From assembly GCA_041685045.1 (NCBI GenBank), contig JAWLGP010000001.1:248001-312000 (forward strand): a stretch of 64,000 nt of DNA, in the 5' to 3' direction. The position numbers and the translations under genes were made by a program. This document shows, piece after piece, positions 38,346 to 47,130 of the stretch (position 1 is the first letter of the stretch; every line of letters begins with the position of its first letter). Source of the stretch: Thiohalomonas sp041685045 (GTDB lineage: Bacteria > Pseudomonadota > Gammaproteobacteria > Thiohalomonadales > Thiohalomonadaceae). Under the pieces are notes generated by a model. The model did no database searches. It had not been told where the DNA came from and saw nothing but the letters and a program-made list of their open reading frames with translations.

Positions 38346-39894
38346 GGCGGCGCACCAGGTCGGGCAGCAGCGACCGGCCCTGCAGATCGGGGGGCACCGG
38401 CAGGCCGAGGAGGTCATAGGCGGTGGGCGCAAGGTCGAGGATATGTCCCTGCTCGAGCGCGCCGGGCTGTAACGAAGGGCCGGCGGCGAGCAGGAAGCCG
38501 TCCGGCCGGTGGTTGCCGCTGCGCCCCTGCGGGTGGTGTCCGGGGGTCGGCCACGGGATGGCGCCGAAGCGGGGCGAGACGATCCGGCGGTGGCTGGCGG
38601 CCGGTTGCGGCGACCAGCGCACCATCAGGTCGGGCAGATGGTGGCGCATACGGCCGGTCGGGTAGAGGTCGTCGAGGCGGGCCAGCCCGTCCACCACCGG
38701 CTCGCCGGAGTCCTCATCGACAAAGCTCTTCAGTCCCTGCTCGATCCGGGCACAAAGGGCTTCGTATTCCGGCCCCGGCTCGACGACCCCGGCCGCCTCG
38801 CGCCCGCGCAGGTTGATGCGGACGTAGCCGTCCAGGTCGCTGAAGGCGGCAAAGGCCCGGGTGGCGGCCCAGTCGGTTCCGCCGCTGCGCCAGTAGAGGG
38901 TCAAATAGTCCTGCAGCGCCGTCGGCAGCCTGCGCTTGACCTGGCTCCGCCAGCCGCCGGGGATGCGCTCGCGCAGGCCATCCAGCAGCCGCCGCTTCAC
39001 CAGGGGCGCATCGACGTTGCCGCGGTCGGCGAGAATGCGCGCGAGCATCTCCCGCAGCAGATCGGCACGGCTCACGTTGGGGCCCATGCCGTGCAGGGAG
39101 AACACCAGGGTGGTCGCCCGCGGCCCGGCCTGCGCCACCAGCCGGCCGATAGCGGCGTCACCGGCGATGTAGATCGCCTTGAGAGCATCCCGCAGTTGCC
39201 GCGCCTGCTCCGGTCGGGCGGTGCCGGCCACGTGGCTCGGGTCCCAGAGCTGATGGCCCGCACGATGGGTGGCGGCGAGCCCGCACAGGAACAGATCCCA
39301 CGGTTGCCGCTGCATGAGCGCGACCCCCAAATCGGCCGCGCGCTCGGTGGCGCGCAGGCATTCGTCTCTCAGCTGGAGCATTTGGTCGGCCGGGCGCAGG
39401 TGGGTCTCTTCGCTGCCCAGGGGCGGTTGGCCGAAGTTCCGGTGGACCCAGTCCATGAGCTCCGCCGGGTGGGCACTGCGGCTTCCGAGCACCTCGTGCG
39501 TCGCCCAGCCATTGATTTCGACGCCCGGAAACGGCTCCGGCGGGTAGGCCATGGGCACGTCCACCGCCACCACCCGCCGGCCCGCCCGGGCGACCCGGCG
39601 CCAGAACGGCCGCAGCGGCAGCCAGTCCGGCGCCGGGCGCTCGTGGGTCATGCGCCGGGGGTCCCAGACCAGGTAGTGATAGAGGCCGTGCTCCGCCGGC
39701 GAGGTGCCGGTGTAGAAGCTCGGCCAGGGCGAACCGACCAGCCAGGGGGCGGTGGAGGCCAGGGGGCCGAAGCCACCGCGCTCGCGCAAGGCGCGCAGGT
39801 TGGGCAGCGCGCCTTCGTCCATCCACTGCCGGATCAGGCTGATCTCGGCCGCATCCAGGCCGATCATCAATACGGGGCCTTGCTCACTGCCCAT
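38332..39894 (-). CDS. alkaline-phosphatase-superfamily phosphodiesterase/phosphotransferase-like protein
   Basis: The product is a 520-residue member of the type I phosphodiesterase/nucleotide pyrophosphatase group. VLMIGLDAAEISLIRQW at the N-terminus provides the first metal-binding Asp, and SFYTGTSPAEHGLYHY near residue 60 holds the likely Thr nucleophile. VVAVDVPMAYPPEP and the later HRIVSPRFGAIPW and LDLAPTAYDLLGLPVP match the family end. One usual metal motif (GDHG) is altered to SLHGMG, so activity may be changed. It could remove or transfer phosphate- or sulfate-linked groups on a glycan. AGGA precedes the ATG. Confidence 0.8.
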   Translation of the reverse strand: MGSEQGPVLMIGLDAAEISLIRQWMDEGALPNLRALRERGGFGPLASTAPWLVGSPWPSFYTGTSPAEHGLYHYLVWDPRRMTHERPAPDWLPLRPFWRRVARAGRRVVAVDVPMAYPPEPFPGVEINGWATHEVLGSRSAHPAELMDWVHRNFGQPPLGSEETHLRPADQMLQLRDECLRATERAADLGVALMQRQPWDLFLCGLAATHRAGHQLWDPSHVAGTARPEQARQLRDALKAIYIAGDAAIGRLVAQAGPRATTLVFSLHGMGPNVSRADLLREMLARILADRGNVDAPLVKRRLLDGLRERIPGGWRSQVKRRLPTALQDYLTLYWRSGGTDWAATRAFAAFSDLDGYVRINLRGREAAGVVEPGPEYEALCARIEQGLKSFVDEDSGEPVVDGLARLDDLYPTGRMRHHLPDLMVRWSPQPAASHRRIVSPRFGAIPWPTPGHHPQGRSGNHRPDGFLLAAGPSLQPGALEQGHILDLAPTAYDLLGLPVPPDLQGRSLLPDLVRRHAPA

Positions 39895-39946
39895 TTCGGA
39901 ATCCTTGATTGAAACGGTTCGTATCGGAACGGTCCATAGCGCGCTC

Positions 39947-40873
39947 TCACGGCCGCAGGCCGGCCCACTGCCGGCAACCGCGACGAAAGCCGTAACACCA
40001 CGCCCCCATGGCGTAGAGCAGGATCGGCAGGAACAGCGTCATCTGCACCAGGGAGACGGGGTGCCAGCGACCGGCGCGCTGGACCAGGTAACTGAGCCGC
40101 TTCACCCCCACCGCGGGGGCGATGAGGGCGAAGCGGCCGAGATGACGGTAGACGGGCTTGAGCTCCAGGCCGTAAAGCCCGCGGGCGAAGCCGAACAGCT
40201 CCTGATGGCGCCACAGCTGCCGCAGCGTGGCACGACCGAAATGGCGGACCCGCATCGCCGGAACGAACCGCGTCTGTCCCGGCCAGCGCCCGGCGGCACG
40301 GTTGTAGAACAGGATGTCTTCGCCGGCCGGCAGGTCGGGAAAGCCGCCAAGGGCGAGGAAGTCATCCCGGGCAATCGCCAGGTTGCAGCTCGGCAGCGGC
40401 GGGGCAGCGCCGCCGGGCCGCCCCGGGGCCAAATCCGAAAACTGCATCAGGTTGTCGATCACCGCCACCGGGTGCCACGGCTGCCCGTGGCGCACCGACC
40501 CGCCCACCAGGCGTGCCCCCTGAGCCAGGGCCGCAATCGCCGCCGGCAGCCAGCCGGGCTCGGCCACGCAATCGGCATCGATGAAGAGCAGCCAGCGGCC
40601 CTTTGCATTTTCGGCACCCAGGTTACGCGCGGCGCCGGGCAGAAGAGCGGCAGGGCTGCGGACGATGCGCACCTCCGGATGGCACCCCACGACCGCCGCC
40701 ACCGCCGGGTCGGCCGCCGCATCGACCACGATGATCTCGAAGCCGCCCTCGCAGCTTTGGACCACCAGCGTCCGCAGGCAGCGGGCGAGCTCCCGGGCAT
40801 GGTCCCGGCAAGGGATCACGACCGAGGCGACGGGTCGTTGTCGGTCGTCAGCCGTTAGGGGCGAAGTGGTCAT
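39947..40873 (-). CDS. family 2 glycosyltransferase
   Basis: This 308-residue GT-A enzyme has SVVIPCRDHARELARCLRTL near residue 18, IIVVDAAAD, AARNLGAENAKGRWLLFIDA with the metal-binding DAD motif near 98, and FPDLPAGEDILFYNRA. Two hydrophobic segments lie near the C-terminus. Its ATG overlaps the stop of the upstream family 4 glycosyltransferase gene by 4 bases (ATGA). It transfers an unknown sugar, probably in a surface glycan pathway. Confidence 0.88.
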   Translation of the reverse strand: MTTSPLTADDRQRPVASVVIPCRDHARELARCLRTLVVQSCEGGFEIIVVDAAADPAVAAVVGCHPEVRIVRSPAALLPGAARNLGAENAKGRWLLFIDADCVAEPGWLPAAIAALAQGARLVGGSVRHGQPWHPVAVIDNLMQFSDLAPGRPGGAAPPLPSCNLAIARDDFLALGGFPDLPAGEDILFYNRAAGRWPGQTRFVPAMRVRHFGRATLRQLWRHQELFGFARGLYGLELKPVYRHLGRFALIAPAVGVKRLSYLVQRAGRWHPVSLVQMTLFLPILLYAMGAWCYGFRRGCRQWAGLRP

Positions 40874-42225
40874 CGGCGCCGTCCCGGGGCTTGAAGAGCC
40901 TGGTGGTAGACGGTTTCGACCCGTTCGGCGGCGCGTTCCCAGGTCAGCTCCGTGCGGGCGAGCGTGCGCGCCGCCAGCCCCAGCCGCAGCGCCAGGGCAC
41001 GGTCGTCGAGCAGGCGCAGAATCGCCCCGGCCAGGGCGCCGATGTCGCCATCGGCCACCACCAGCCCGTTACGTTCATGGACCAGATGCCGGGCCGAGCC
41101 GGCGAAGCTGACAATCGCGCAGCCTGCCGCCATGTAGTTCAGGAGTTTCTGCGGCAGGCCGGCGCACTCGACCCGGGGATTGACGGCGACGTCCGCCGCG
41201 GCCAGCAACCGGGGCAGCGCCTTGACGTCGGGCTCGGCCACCTCGATGGCGTCGCGCACGCCCAGCCCCCGGGCGAGCGCCTCGTAGGGCGCGAAGGGGG
41301 TGTCGGTCAGAACCTGAAGCCGCAGTGCCGGCCTTGTCCGCCGCGCCAGCGCGAAGGCGCGGATGAGGTGCTCGATCCCCTGATAGCCGGCGAGGTTGCC
41401 GGCATACACCAGGGTGGGTTCCGGATGAAGCGGCACCCGCGGAGCGTCCACAAAAAACTCCGGTTCGATGCCGTTGGGAATGACCGCGATCCGCTGCGGC
41501 GAAAGACCGGCCTTGGCCGCCACCACGGTGCGGATCTCCTCCGAAACGGCGATGGTCTGGCGGGCGTAACGCGGCAGGTAAGTGTCCATCAGCCGACCGA
41601 TGCTGCGCGTGAGCCCTGAGGGCAGCCCCATGCGATAGGAGGGCAGCTCCGTCTCGAGCAGCGTGTGCATGTCGAACACCAGCGGGACGCGGTGGATCGG
41701 GTAGCCGGGGAGCGCCGCAAGCAGCCCCTCGGCGTGATGGGCGTGGATGACGTCGTAGCGGCCCCGCCGACAACCGGTGTAGAGCTTCGCCGCCAGCAGC
41801 GGGTCGAGGAGAAAGAGCTTGCGATAGGTCGGACCGGGAGCAGTGGCCCGGTAGGAAGGGATGTCGCGGATGCGGTAAGTCCGAAACGCGCTTTGGTCGC
41901 TGTCGGTTCCCAGGTGGTAGGTGAAGACGTCGACCTCGTGGCCGCGACGGCCCAGCGCATCGGCCAGCCGATGGATGCGGATCGGCGTACCGCGTCCGGC
42001 GGGAAACGGGCAGGCCGCGACCGTGGCGATGCGCAAGCCTCCACTGGCCGGCAGTGAGGCATCGGAGGCGAGTGTCGAGCGCTCGCGAGCACTGGCGCTC
42101 CGCTGCCGATTGCCCAGACCGGCACGCTCGGCCTGTCCGGGACGCAGTTCGGTGCTCATGGGATCGCCACGCCCCGCCCAGCCCAATCCGGGCGGTGAAG
42201 GCCGCTGAGGTCCGGTGTTCTGCAT
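40870..42225 (-). CDS. family 4 glycosyltransferase
   Basis: This protein of up to 451 residues is a GT-B glycosyltransferase. The N-terminal domain starts with LRIATVAACPFPAGRGTPIR near residue 64. The C-terminal domain shows VYAGNLAGYQGIEHLIRAFA, EVAEPDVKALPRLLAAADVA and NPRVECAGLPQKLLNYMAAG, the last including the nucleotide-sugar-binding E-x7-E-like region. The first ~60 residues are low-complexity, and an ATG at 42159 is a plausible shorter start. It heads the minus-strand cluster GT4-GT2-phosphodiesterase-GMC. Confidence 0.87.
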   Translation of the reverse strand: MQNTGPQRPSPPGLGWAGRGDPMSTELRPGQAERAGLGNRQRSASARERSTLASDASLPASGGLRIATVAACPFPAGRGTPIRIHRLADALGRRGHEVDVFTYHLGTDSDQSAFRTYRIRDIPSYRATAPGPTYRKLFLLDPLLAAKLYTGCRRGRYDVIHAHHAEGLLAALPGYPIHRVPLVFDMHTLLETELPSYRMGLPSGLTRSIGRLMDTYLPRYARQTIAVSEEIRTVVAAKAGLSPQRIAVIPNGIEPEFFVDAPRVPLHPEPTLVYAGNLAGYQGIEHLIRAFALARRTRPALRLQVLTDTPFAPYEALARGLGVRDAIEVAEPDVKALPRLLAAADVAVNPRVECAGLPQKLLNYMAAGCAIVSFAGSARHLVHERNGLVVADGDIGALAGAILRLLDDRALALRLGLAARTLARTELTWERAAERVETVYHQALQAPGRRR

Positions 42226-42358
42226 AACGGACGCCGTGGCGAGATAACGCGCACCCGCGTCCAGATCCTAACCGGGGTCCCGTTGAATACCATGCACCGC
42301 TCCCTGGCGTTTTTCTCGTGGCAGACCAATAACGGGACAGTCCCGGTGCATCCAGCAC

Positions 42359-42526
42359 CTAGCAGCCTGTCGGACTTGGGTGCCCGTAGCGAGCAAGGTG
42401 GGAGAGCGAGGCCAAATTTTCACGATTTCGAGGCGCATAGTCATTCTACGCAAGGAGAAATCGGGGAAATTTGGGCCGCTCTCCCACCGGCGCAGTAGGA
42501 GCATCCCAAGTCCGACAGGCTGCTAG
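42359..42526. mobile_element. MITE-like element with 22-bp perfect terminal inverted repeats
   Basis: This 168-base element begins CTAGCAGCCTGTCGGACTTG and ends with the exact complement over 22 bases. The arms stay partly complementary inward (GGTGGGAGAGCG against CGCTCTCCCACC). The centre holds a second palindromic pair around GAGGCGCATAGTCATTCTAC. It encodes nothing and looks like a non-autonomous transposon. It lies in the 730-base gap between the divergent glycosyltransferase and sulfotransferase genes. Confidence 0.85.
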
Positions 42527-42720
42527 ATTAAGGTAGTTAACGTTTCCATCCCTTGCCAGAGGTGCCGGCCATCTGCGGTGCGCCTGGTCTATGCTCAGTT
42601 GGCGCCGACGCCCGACAGCTCGGTCGTTCTTTCTGCATTCGGACGGACCGCTCCAGAAGCCCTCGCCAGTGGCAACTCATGCAGCCAATCGAGACAGGGT
42701 GAACGCATACTCACCCGAGA

Positions 42721-42870
42721 GCGACGTAAGTGCTTGAAAGCAGGTCGTCGGCCGCACGACTGCATGGATGCAGGAGGTAGACCGTGTCTGGAACATACGG
42801 TCGAGGGATGCGGCCGTCGAGCGTACAGGGATGTATTTACAGCGTACCTGCTTTCAAGCACTTACGTCGC
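42721..42870. mobile_element. second MITE-like element with 25-bp perfect terminal inverted repeats
   Basis: This 150-base element starts GCGACGTAAGTGCTTGAAAG and ends with its exact complement over 25 bases (ending AAGCACTTACGTCGC). The interior contains ATGGATGCAGGAGGTAGA and ACAGGGATGTATTTACAGCG, a pattern seen in dispersed non-coding repeats of proteobacteria. There is no coding sequence. The intervening 42527-42720 shows no gene. Confidence 0.85.
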
Positions 42871-42956
42871 ATGCAGCACGGCCGTGATGTTAAATATGCG
42901 TTTACCCTGGCCATCGAGATAAAGGCATCGACCGGGTGCTGTTCAGGAGACGGGAA

Positions 42957-43892
42957 ATGACGTTGCCGAATTTCTTTCTAATCGGAGCGCCGCGGGCGGG
43001 CACGACCTCGCTGTACCACTACCTGTCGCAGCACCCCCAGATCTATCTCAGCCCGATCAAGGAGCCGGCGTTCTTCTGTTACGACGCCCGTGGCCGCCTG
43101 TTCGATGCGCGGGGCCGCACGCTGCCGGCCAATCCCGACCACGTCCGCTCCCGCCGCGATTATGAAGCGCTCTTTGATCGGGTCCGGGGCGAGCCGGCCG
43201 TCGGGGAGGCCTCGGTGCAGTATCTGGCCTCGCCCGATGCGGCGGCACGGATGGCCGCGACGATCCCGTCGGCGAAGCTCGTCGTCGTGCTGCGCGATCC
43301 GGTGGCGCGGGCCTACTCCAGTTACCTGAAATACGTCCGCGACGGGCAGGAGGGACGCACCTTCCGGGAGGCGATCGCCGACGAGCGGGCCGGTCGCCCC
43401 GAGCGCTCCCCGTTCGGCCGCACCTTCTATCTTTCGCCCGGACGTTATGCCGAACACCTGACGCGCTACCTGCGTCACTTCAAGCGTGACCAGCTGTTGC
43501 TGTTCCTCTACGAAGACGTTTGTGCCGACCTCGATGGCGTGTTGAGGCGCGTCTATCGGTTCCTGGGGGTGGAGCCGGAGTTTGCCGCCGACACCGAAAT
43601 CGCCTACAACCGCGCCGGCGTGCCGCGCCGCAAGCTGCTGAACAGCCTGCTCCAGTCCAACCGCTTCACCAAGGCGGTGCGCCCCTGGCTGCTGCCCAGT
43701 CGGTTGGGGCGGTTGCCCTACGGCTACCTGCTGCGCCTGCAAAGCCGCAACCTGCACCAACCGCCCCTCGATCGGGACCTTCACCAGGAGCTGCGACGGG
43801 AGTTTCACGACGATTTGCTGCGACTACAGCCGATGATCGGGCGCGACCTGTCCGGGTGGCTCGCTTCGCCCACCCTGGCGCACTCCGGATGA
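42957..43892 (+). CDS. PAPS-dependent sulfotransferase
   Basis: This 311-residue protein belongs to the carbohydrate-type sulfotransferase family. The 5'-phosphosulfate-binding loop is FFLIGAPRAGTTSLYHYLSQ at about residues 5-24, and the 3'-phosphate-binding region is LVVVLRDPVARAYSSYLKYV near 105. GGAG lies 7 bases before the ATG at 42957. Its stop overlaps the next glycosyltransferase start by 4 bases. It probably sulfates a glycan made by this cluster; the acceptor is unknown. Confidence 0.9.
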   Translation: MTLPNFFLIGAPRAGTTSLYHYLSQHPQIYLSPIKEPAFFCYDARGRLFDARGRTLPANPDHVRSRRDYEALFDRVRGEPAVGEASVQYLASPDAAARMAATIPSAKLVVVLRDPVARAYSSYLKYVRDGQEGRTFREAIADERAGRPERSPFGRTFYLSPGRYAEHLTRYLRHFKRDQLLLFLYEDVCADLDGVLRRVYRFLGVEPEFAADTEIAYNRAGVPRRKLLNSLLQSNRFTKAVRPWLLPSRLGRLPYGYLLRLQSRNLHQPPLDRDLHQELRREFHDDLLRLQPMIGRDLSGWLASPTLAHSG

Positions 43893-45004
43893 TGCCGGTT
43901 GCCCCGCAAGCCGCATCCCGGCGGCTCGAAGCGCCACCGATCCGCACCATCGGCGCAGTCGTCATCAACTTCAACGGCGGCGATCGCCTGCTGAATACCG
44001 TGGCCGCCCTGCGGCAATCCGCAACCCGCCTGGACACCATCGTGGTGGTGGACAACGGCTCCACCGATGACTCCCCGGAGCGGTTGCGCCAAGCGGATTC
44101 TGAAGTGGACCTGATTGCGCTCCCCGACAACCGCGGCGCACCTGCCGCCCGCAACATCGGCCTCGCCCGCATCGACACCGAACTGGTCCTGGCCGTCGAC
44201 AGCGACGTCTACGTAGAACCCGACTGCCTCCGGCAACTGATAGAGGCCTACGAGCGGGAGCGACCGGCGGTCGTCTGTCCGCGGGTCCGCCTCCTGCCCG
44301 AACGCGAAATGGTGCAGGCGGACGGGGCGGAGGCCCACTTCATCGGCACCATGACCCTCCGCCACGGCTTCCGCCCTGTACTTGAAGTGCCGGACCAACC
44401 GGCCACCGTCGGCGGCGCGATCAGCGCCTGCCTGCTGCTCGACCGGCAAAAGGTACTGGCCGCCGGCGGCTTCGATGAGCAGTTCTTCTTCTACTTCGAA
44501 GACCACGAGTTCTCACTGCGCCTGCGCTCCCTGGGACACCGATTCGTCTGCGAACCCCAGGCCCTCGTCTGGCACGACCGCGGCCGCGGCACACCGGGCC
44601 TCTCCTTCCGCGGGGTGGAAACCTACCCCGAGCGCCGCCTCTACCTGACCCTGCGAAACCGCTGGCTGTCGATGCTGATCCACTACCGCCTGCGCACCCT
44701 CCTCGTGCTGGCCCCTGCCCTGCTCCTGTACGAAGCAGTCACCTTCGCCTTCGCCTGGCAGAAGGGGCACCCGCGCCTGTGGGCCAAGGCGTGGACGTGG
44801 CTGTATGCCCACCGGGCCGAGATCCAAAGGAAACGGCGCGACATCCAGCGACGGCGGTGCGTCCCCGACCGCGAACTCCTCGTCGGCGGCAACCTGCCCC
44901 TCGCCCCAGGCGTAACCCCTTCCCTCACCGTTGCCTGGAGCATCCGCTGTCTGTCCGGCCTGCTGAATGGTTACTGGAGAGTGATGCGACGGCTGATCGG
45001 TTGA
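43889..45004 (+). CDS. family 2 glycosyltransferase with C-terminal membrane segment
   Basis: This 371-residue GT-A enzyme resembles rhamnosyltransferase-type GT2 proteins. It has GAVVINFNGGDRLLNTVAAL near residue 22, VVVDNGSTDDSPERL, PDNRGAPAARNIGLARIDTE, the DSDVY metal site near 103, GGFDEQFFFYFEDHEFSLRL near 190 and a hydrophobic segment near 270. Its ATG overlaps the sulfotransferase stop (ATGA), indicating coupling. It is the last gene before the accessory island. Confidence 0.88.
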   Translation: MMPVAPQAASRRLEAPPIRTIGAVVINFNGGDRLLNTVAALRQSATRLDTIVVVDNGSTDDSPERLRQADSEVDLIALPDNRGAPAARNIGLARIDTELVLAVDSDVYVEPDCLRQLIEAYERERPAVVCPRVRLLPEREMVQADGAEAHFIGTMTLRHGFRPVLEVPDQPATVGGAISACLLLDRQKVLAAGGFDEQFFFYFEDHEFSLRLRSLGHRFVCEPQALVWHDRGRGTPGLSFRGVETYPERRLYLTLRNRWLSMLIHYRLRTLLVLAPALLLYEAVTFAFAWQKGHPRLWAKAWTWLYAHRAEIQRKRRDIQRRRCVPDRELLVGGNLPLAPGVTPSLTVAWSIRCLSGLLNGYWRVMRRLIG

Positions 45005-45089
45005 GCAGAAGTCAGTGCTCGATCTGACGTTCACCTGCCCTGTGCTGCCCCCCCAGACAGCCGGCCTCTTGTTGCGAGCACTTTTCCTC

Positions 45090-45108
45090 AGGGGATTCAA
45101 ATCCCCCT
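45090..45108. terminator. hairpin at the end of the sulfotransferase operon
   Basis: GGGGATTCAAATCCCC forms a short strong stem about 85 bases after the glycosyltransferase stop. It resembles a tRNA T-arm, but no acceptor stem or other arms are found, so a transcription-end hairpin is the better reading. Confidence 0.4.
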
Positions 45109-45300
45109 AGGGTCGTGGTAGTAATAACGCACTCTCTTAGGAAGGGCTCGGCATGGAACCTGCTGCGAATTCACCTTCGGTCTCGCCAAGCGCATCCGGT
45201 GCGAAGCCGGACACGCGCTTCCGTGTTCCCGTTCTTATCGAGATTCCGGATATCGCCGAACGGAGATTCGCCCTTGGGCGTGAATGCTTGAGAAATCAGT

Positions 45301-45366
45301 GCCTAACGAGATCAACTGCACAAGATTTATCGCTGTGCTACGAAGAATCTGGATATCACGACAAAG
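45301..45366. repeat. 66-bp repeat (copy 1) starting with an attC-like GCCTAAC
   Basis: The segment runs from GCCTAAC to CACGACAAAG and recurs with about seven differences at 47367-47432. Inside, TTTATCG and CGACAAA are nearly complementary. The stretch 45005-45629 has no convincing gene; an open frame at 45153-45533 is mostly these repeats. Confidence 0.7.
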
Positions 45367-45449
45367 ATGTTTGGGGTCAGATGAAAAACCCTGAGCCGGG
45401 CTCGTTGCGAAGGGAATTTTTCATCTCGAACATTTTGACCCCGAACATT
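45367..45449. repeat. palindromic 80-bp element, copy 1
   Basis: The left end TTTGGGGTCAGATGAAAAA is nearly complementary to the right end, allowing for an insertion in this copy (TTTTTCATCTCGAACATTTTG then ACCCCGAACATT). The middle reads CCCTGAGCCGGGCTCGTTGC. Other copies lie at 47053-47129 and 51690-51763. It looks like a small non-autonomous mobile element. Confidence 0.75.
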
Positions 45450-45647
45450 TACCGACCTCAAGGTGGTTATGCATTCGCAGACTGCCTATTGCGGTTAGGC
45501 GTCGGCGAGACGTATAAACGCGAGTCGGGATGAGGCCGGTTTTGTTGCAAGTTTATGAAATTGTCGTCGATTGTGGCGGCGTGAACGCTGCGTCGGCGGC
45601 GTTTATGTGCGGCGAAACGCCGACTTGTAGTTATGTTTGAAGCGAAC

Positions 45648-46073
45648 ATGGACATCCTAGCGAAGCGCATTGCCGCAGTACTGCTCGCAATATCCTTCTT
45701 TTTGCCGCTCGCCAAGTGCAGTGCTCCGGTGCCGCCGGCTGGCGAAGTCCAAGAGAAAGTAGTGGAGGTAACGTACGCGTACTCCGAATACGAGTGGCCG
45801 AGTATTGAGGCGTTTCTCGCTGTGCTCGCTTTTTCGTGGCCGCTGGTGTTCGCGATACTCTGGCCGGGGAAGGGACGAATCAGAATCAGAATCACTGAGG
45901 TCATGTTATGCGCTGGGTCTGGATGGCTCGTTTTTGGCCTTCTATGGCTGCGCGACTTGTTGATAGGGGGCGTAGTGGCTGTGATCGCACTCGCCGTTTA
46001 TGCGATAGCGACGCTCTATCAATTGGTCGCGGCGGTAAGAGAGGCCGGGACATCCAACATAACCAACCGATGA
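45648..46073 (+). CDS. integron-cassette membrane protein
   Basis: I do not recognise this 141-residue protein. It has a hydrophobic N-terminal segment (AAVLLAISFFLPLAKC, signal or lipoprotein-like), a polar loop, then two or three membrane helices (AFLAVLAFSWPLVFAILW and LLIGGVVAVIALAVYAIATL). The cassette begins at GTTATGT (45630), and its ORF ends inside the attC at 46057-46143, as in compact cassettes. An ATG at 45633 is possible but lies within the recombination box, so the ATG at 45648 is preferred. Confidence 0.65.
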   Translation: MDILAKRIAAVLLAISFFLPLAKCSAPVPPAGEVQEKVVEVTYAYSEYEWPSIEAFLAVLAFSWPLVFAILWPGKGRIRIRITEVMLCAGSGWLVFGLLWLRDLLIGGVVAVIALAVYAIATLYQLVAAVREAGTSNITNR

Positions 46074-46143
46074 AGCCGACGCCGGAAAGCGTAACGTTTT
46101 GTCCTGAGCCGCGGCAGCGGCGCGGCTTATCGGTACGTTAGCC
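46057..46143 (+). other. integron attC recombination site
   Basis: The left half TAAC-CA-ACCGAT-G-AAGCCG-A-CGCC and the right half GGCG-CGGCTT-ATCGGT-AC-GTTA pair as TAAC, a 2-base unpaired spacer, ACCGAT, one extrahelical G, AAGCCG, one extrahelical A, and CGCC. The R' box is GTTAGCC at 46137. Imperfect symmetry with two extrahelical bases is the hallmark of attC; the AAGCCGACGCC arm matches that of well-known aadA-type sites. The R'' box AACATAAC is exactly complementary to the start of its own cassette, GTTATGTT at 45630. Confidence 0.85.
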
Positions 46144-46154
46144 TGGCAAGGGAA

Positions 46155-46943
46155 ATGTGCGTGACAGAGAAGCTCTACTTCGAAGCGTTGGAGGAACACC
46201 GTGGCTGGTACATGGAGAAATATCTGCCGCCATCACCCGGTGTCCCATTTGCCACACTAAGTCTTACGTGTTTGGGTGAGTGTCCGACAAATGACGTTGC
46301 GCTGGAGATGGAAGCAGAAGCTAGTCGTTGGCTGACTCGGTATCCGTACCCACTGATGGTGTCAGCCTTCGACCAGCGTGGAGAACTTATCAGTCTCGAT
46401 GGTGTGCGGCCCGAATCGCACCTGATGTGCCTGTGGGATTCGAAAAGACGCTCTGTCACATATGACTGGAGATTGTTAAAGGACGAAGAATTTCCAGTTC
46501 AAAATCCTACAGGCAAATACCTTCAATCCATTTATGCGGATGTTCCGTTCAAGACAGGTGTGGATCTGCGGGCGAATGCCCAAGCGGGCCTACGAGAGCG
46601 GAGAGTTGGGTGGTGGGTCGTGTTCTTCTGGGTCGCGGTCCTTCCAGCCATCGTCGCAATATTGGAGTTCTTCAGTCCAATCTGGGTAGCGGTCATTGTC
46701 CTTCTATACAGCCTATGGAAGGCCGGGCAAAAGGCATTGAGGTTGCTTGGCAAGATCGAACCCAGTGCCAAAGAGAAGGCCAAAGCCGAGACGGAGCGTC
46801 GAATGACACATCACCATTACCATTGTGAAGAGAATCCCGAGGGCTTTCTGCGGCTGAAACTGGAAAACTTTGAGCGATGGGGACGCGAGGAAATTGAAGC
46901 CAAATCAGAAGCCTTGAAAGAGAGGGCTAAGGCCGAGAAATGA
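46155..46943 (+). CDS. integron-cassette protein with two membrane helices and a charged tail
   Basis: The function of this 262-residue protein is not recognised. Residues 1-150 are soluble and mixed (YLPPSPGVPFATLSLTCLGE). Two adjacent membrane helices follow (WWVVFFWVAVLPAIVAILEF and WVAVIVLLYSLWKA). The C-terminal ~70 residues are highly charged and probably coiled-coil, with MTHHHYHCEENPEGFLRLKL. It starts 12 bases after the attC R' box, the usual distance for a cassette gene, and has AGGG just upstream. Its own attC is not found; a repeat and an IS remnant follow. Confidence 0.7.
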   Translation: MCVTEKLYFEALEEHRGWYMEKYLPPSPGVPFATLSLTCLGECPTNDVALEMEAEASRWLTRYPYPLMVSAFDQRGELISLDGVRPESHLMCLWDSKRRSVTYDWRLLKDEEFPVQNPTGKYLQSIYADVPFKTGVDLRANAQAGLRERRVGWWVVFFWVAVLPAIVAILEFFSPIWVAVIVLLYSLWKAGQKALRLLGKIEPSAKEKAKAETERRMTHHHYHCEENPEGFLRLKLENFERWGREEIEAKSEALKERAKAEK

Positions 46944-47052
46944 TAGCAAAATACATGAAAATACATGGACACCCACCGTAGCCTCTTGAGATCAGGCATC
47001 AACCGTGACGTAATGTCCTGCCTGAGGAAGTGATAGAGAAACGGCGAAAAGC

Positions 47053-47129
47053 ATGATTGGGGTCAGATGCAAAACCCTGAGCCCGGCTCGCTCGTTGCGA
47101 GGGGATTTTTTCATCTGACCCCAAACATT
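47053..47129. repeat. palindromic 80-bp element, copy 2
   Basis: GATTGGGGTCAGATGCAAAA at the left and TTTTTTCATCTGACCCCAAA at the right are near-perfect complements around CCCTGAGCCCGGCTCG. It abuts the truncated ISAs1 fragment directly. Confidence 0.8.
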
Positions 47130-47130
47130 C

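Noticed and set aside
45090..45140. Possible tRNA T-arm, hence a tRNA attachment site for the island
   Set aside because: GGGGATTCAAATCCCC looks like a T-arm, but no acceptor stem, anticodon arm or CCA-compatible end can be built around it.
45153..45533. Open frame of 126 codons after the glycan cluster
   Set aside because: More than half of it runs through the 66-bp repeat and the 80-bp palindromic element, and the N-terminal part matches no family. It is treated as a chance open frame.
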